The notes under the pieces were generated by a model that saw nothing but the letters and a program-made list of their open reading frames with translations, was not told where the DNA came from and ran no database searches. DNA of 64,000 bases, taken from assembly GCF_009905375.1 (NCBI RefSeq), contig NC_133649.1:230925792-230989791 (forward strand). The letters run 5' to 3'. The DNA is from Apium graveolens (taxonomy: Eukaryota; Streptophyta; Magnoliopsida; Apiales; Apiaceae). Made by a program: the position numbers and the translations under genes. Below, piece by piece: positions 60,481-64,000 of the stretch (its first letter is position 1; every line of letters begins with the position of its first letter).

Positions 60481-62499
60481 ATTACTTTCGAGAGCATGTC
60501 CTTTAGTCAAAGAATCACTTACAGAAACACTTATTAAATCACTTGTTAAACTTAATTTTTCAAGACTGGTTTGTAAGTGTGAGATATCATTCATTGCATA
60601 TTAGCTGGAAATCCCATCTGTAAGGAATTCTTCATATGAGTTCACAAGGATTAAATCTTCAATATTTAAAGGACTTGTGAATTTATCAGTAATCCAGTAC
60701 CTCGTACTTAGTGCTAATATCTTGATTATCATGATTGCAATGTCATATATATTTATGGTAGTTAAGTATTATTGCATTAAGTTTGAATATTATTTTAATT
60801 GATTTAAATTATGACTGTAGACAATTCCATTCCATACAAGTCTCATAATTTTATTATATTAAAATAATATGCATCATAGTTATTTGTATCATGTACGAAT
60901 AATTGTGGTACTTTTAGTAGTAATGATATTATTTAGAATTTTTGTTCTAAGTAATCAATGTTTATTTCTAAAATCACTAATATGGAAAGTTGAAGTATTT
61001 TCTAAGTTATTTGTATAAAACTCTCAATATTTTATATGCTTAGAAAGTATTTCTAAAATTACTAATTATCTAGAGAGTGATTGCCATGTATATAAGTCAT
61101 ATATCATGTTGGTGATTATTCAAGGATAATTATGAAAATATATATATAAGTGCTAGTATCTAACTCATAGATATTTAGTATTTATTTATTTAATATTTAT
61201 TTTGGGTAGTTTGGATTATGGAAATTGAAGCAATTCAATGATTTTATTTGCTCCAGAATTCAAACTAACTTAAAATAAATAAGCAGCATGATTGATTATA
61301 ACTAAATATGTCAACAATTGATATCTAGAATATTGATTGTAATTTATGTGTTATAAGTTAATTATGAGATTTTGGTTTTAGTGAATTTAGCAATGCTTAC
61401 TTCTCAAGAATTCACTGAAATCATTATCATGATTGTAGCATGATTAGGTGTGTGTAATTTCTTGACTTATATCAGTTAATGATATTTAGTTAAGAGTTTA
61501 ACTATAAACTAATTGTGAAGTATTAGTATTTGTGACATTACTTGTAACTCCTCTAAGTATATAGAAAGTGTAGAAATTTTTCTTAAGTACAACTATGGTT
61601 AAAATGTTTGATTGCTTTACTAGAAGTAACCATATGCTGTCAAGTTAAAAATAATTTTTATACTTATTTGCAAACTCCTAAACACTTTTATAATAATACT
61701 CAATGGATCAAAGTATAGGGAACTTAGAATATCTTTCTAAGATTACATTCAAGACAATGTTGGTTAATGTTGCTTTATTTATCAAACCAATATTGTTTGA
61801 GATATTACAGTTGTTAGCAGTTAACACTTGTATGACATATGAAATTGAATGATGGTGTCTTTTTTATAGATAATTGGTATTTAATTCATTGATATCTTAT
61901 TTTAATATTTAAAATAAGATGCAACTTAATTATTGGTATCCAGAATACTTGACAAGTATCAGTTAATGATATATTGTTAATATTTTGTTGCAGATAATTA
62001 TGAGATTTTAAGTTCTAGTAAATTTATATGAGTTGTTATATCTGACAGATTCACTATAATTTGAAATTAACAGCATAGTCATTCTTATTATGATTATTTA
62101 TCAATAAACAATGTTGTTGATTATAATTTTATAAAGATATATTATGGAGCTTTTGACGTGAATGAGAATTGCTTAGACTTTACCCTAAGTGATCAATACT
62201 TTTACAAAATCTCATTCATATTGAAAGACAAAATCTTTCTTTCTCTTCTTAATACTTCTAGGTCATCAGTCTGTGTCTTATCAAATCACTTATCTTTTTA
62301 GGCATAAAAACAGACTTGTGCACTCGAACAATTTTAGGAGAAAATCAAACTTCTTTTTACATTGGTGATATCTTATTTCATTAAAATCTTTTTGAAATCA
62401 CTATTGTACATCATTTCTCTCAAAGATTAAATGCATAATTTTCATTCATTATATATCTTAAGTGCATTTTATCTCTATATTGCCATATATTCTGTGATG
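60481..62499 (+). other. Copia-C AT-rich spacer, no genes seen
   Basis: About 2 kb of very AT-rich sequence in the position of the pol to env-like spacer. I see no ORF, strong hairpin or TATA context that I would defend. Confidence 0.7.
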
Positions 62500-63650
62500 C
62501 AGGTTCAGCCTCCAATGGCCTTCTTTCATTTTATAGTCATGAGGTTGAAAACCCATAACTTCTATCCCAGACTGTAAAGACAAACACAGAAATAGAACAA
62601 ACCAGCACTCTCTTACTACTAAAATAAAGTATAAATGAGTGTGAGGGAGAAAGTGCCTTAGTGCACCACATAAGGAAGGTTCTAAAGTCAATCCAGCAAC
62701 TCTGTCTCCTACAAAGATGAGTAGTATTTAAGCAGAGACAAATGCTAGCCCCCATACATCTTCTCAAAAAGATGTAATGGCTGAAAAGGCACAAAACAGT
62801 TACTAGATTCATTCTCTCAATAGGGTGCGTCTATTGAAATTTGCCTCTCGGCCAAGGTATCCGATGGAGTGTCACCACCTCAAATATAAACAATTCTTGA
62901 TGCACAAGGAAAGGTTACACACACAAAGGATGAGTTGACGGAAACAAGAGTTTCGACCATTTTAAGGTTAGATCCGATTGTTCAAGGTTCTTTAATGGAC
63001 CAATTACCTTTACATGTGTTAGGAGAGGATACTGATCCAGTAGTCATATGTCAGTGGTCAGTGTCTACCTCCCAGGCTTAAATCCCCTGGATGCATCTGC
63101 GGATAGTGGATCTGACATAGGTGCATATCGGCAACTTGTTAACAATGATTCAGATTTACCTGATGAGTCACAAGGAAATGTCTTCACAGACATTATAAGA
63201 GAACTTTGATCTTTATGCTAAATTCCTTGGATCATTGTTTACCTTCCCAGAGTTCAAATCTGGAACCCTCAAAGGGAAACTAGCAACTTGTAGATTATGA
63301 CTCAGAATCATCTGACGAGTCTAACAAGGATGGGGATTTGCGAACTCCCATTCGACCACCTGTGACCTCCTTAAGGATGGCTAAGGTGATTTTCCTTGCA
63401 GGTACAGCTGGATTTTGGAGCTATGAGAGGCGTGATACACTTGTGAGAATGAGTGTAAACACGAGTGGAGAGAAGAGTGAAACACTTGTGAGGTACACGA
63501 AACAGAATCACACACTCACAGTGAGGAAGAAAGAGAAACACCATATCCCATTCCCTAAACATGGTTCTTGATACTTCGGGTCTCAAATCTATTTATGATT
63601 GGAACCTAACTCTTAGGGACCTAACATTTAAAAATTGGATTAGAATACTT
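62500..63650 (+). pseudogene. Copia-C env-like gene relic (middle part)
   Basis: It aligns with Copia-A from about 9240 onward: GAGGGAGAAA at 62641, TCTTCTCAAAA at 62760, CTGGATGCATCTGCGG at 63089 and GGGGATTTGCGAACTCCCATT at 63332 have clear counterparts (A near 9250, 9370, 9710, 9930). The N-terminal domain found in A and B is not visible upstream and may be deleted. Stops are frequent. The ORF 63338-63571 retains part of the sequence. Confidence 0.75.
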
Positions 63651-64000
63651 CGAGAACTAACAAGTTGGGAGCTAACAATTGGTAACAATTGATGATCTCA
63701 CATTTGGGAGGTATAAGGAATTGGGAAGATTGGTGAACATAATGATCAACAGTGAAGTCATTCTTACAGCATTTAACGGGACATGGTTGATCAGACTCTG
63801 ACTTGTTATTTCTTTTTCAACCAAGTAAAATAAAAGAACTCCTTCAGACAACAACATACATTCCTTCTCTAAGGGGGAGATAAAAGCTTATATAATAGTT
63901 TGGAGGATTCCTCAACTAAGGGGGAGAAATAGCAGGGAGGAGGAAAAAGGTAAAGAACAAGTACACTACATCACACCATTGTTGTTTGTAACTAAGGATC
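63651..64000 (+). other. Copia-C tail of env-like region with two PPT-like tracts
   Basis: AAGGGGGAGA occurs at 63871-63880 and 63918-63927. The second aligns with the in-gene GAGGGGGAGAAAAGG of Copia-A (near 32402), so the 3' LTR of C is probably several kb further on. Confidence 0.6.

Larger units (their letters stand above)
48879..64000 (+). mobile_element. Copia-C: decayed Sirevirus-like Ty1/copia element, 3' end outside window
   Basis: The LTR start TGTTGGTGAGAC is chosen by alignment with Copia-A (ATAACTCAACA follows at the same distance). The LTR ends GGGTCCTAACA at 54861, and a primer site follows. Internal order is leader, relic gag, relic pol, long AT-rich spacer and relic env-like gene, all saturated with stops. 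The PSGPK, WVP, RNase H and env-like segments align with Copia-A. It is older than A or B. The 3' LTR is not in the window. Confidence 0.82.

Overview
This window is a repeat-only block of a plant genome, very probably a eudicot. It is AT-rich, several LTR elements are primed by initiator tRNA-Met (TGGTATCAGAGC), and there are Sirevirus-type Ty1/copia elements and chromovirus-type Ty3/gypsy remnants. I found no host protein gene, rRNA, tRNA or CRISPR array. The LTR ends (TGTAACGCCCCCAAATC) are of a kind I associate loosely with asterids such as Apiaceae; that assignment is a guess.

Layout. Names are mine. (1) G1, an old Ty3/gypsy chromovirus, is present as an integrase fragment at 1-227 that resumes at 48114-48878. 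(2) Copia-A, a Sirevirus-like element inserted in G1 with target duplication aggat, fills 228-48113. It is a tandem three-LTR structure: LTR1 (228-1253), internal copy 1, LTR2 (34368-35394), internal copy 2 (35395-46883), LTR3 (46884-48113). (3) G2, a minus-strand non-autonomous element with 4.4-kb LTRs and a 1.2-kb non-coding core, is inserted in the env-like region of copy 1 (10534-32379, target duplication ccagc). (4) Copia-B, a second Sirevirus-like element, is inserted in the 5' LTR of G2 (19969-31677, target duplication ctaaa). It has LTRs about 1.3% diverged but lacks its reverse transcriptase. (5) Copia-C, a heavily decayed relative of A, begins 6 bp inside the remaining G1 LTR (48879) and runs off the window. 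Its 5' LTR is split by G3, a 4.2-kb solo LTR (50508-54703, target duplication tgttc).

The order of events read from nesting is G1, then A, then tandem duplication of A, then G2, then B; and separately G1, then C, then G3. Approximate divergences counted by eye agree: A outer LTRs about 5%, A internal copies about 2.5%, G2 LTRs about 2.5%, B LTRs about 1.3%.

Each copia element has the order LTR, PBS, gag (zinc knuckles), protease, integrase, RT, RNase H, a non-coding spacer, a very long extra 'env-like' gene, polypurine tract, LTR. All coding regions carry stops or frameshifts. The most interesting points are: the three-LTR tandem whose middle LTR looks like a 3'/5' LTR hybrid; inactivating lesions shared by both tandem copies; hairpin-plus-TATA modules between pol and the env-like gene in A and B; the lack of membrane segments and the basic, coiled-coil make-up of the 'env-like' protein; a young-looking element without RT; and decamer and PPT-like motifs repeated through B.
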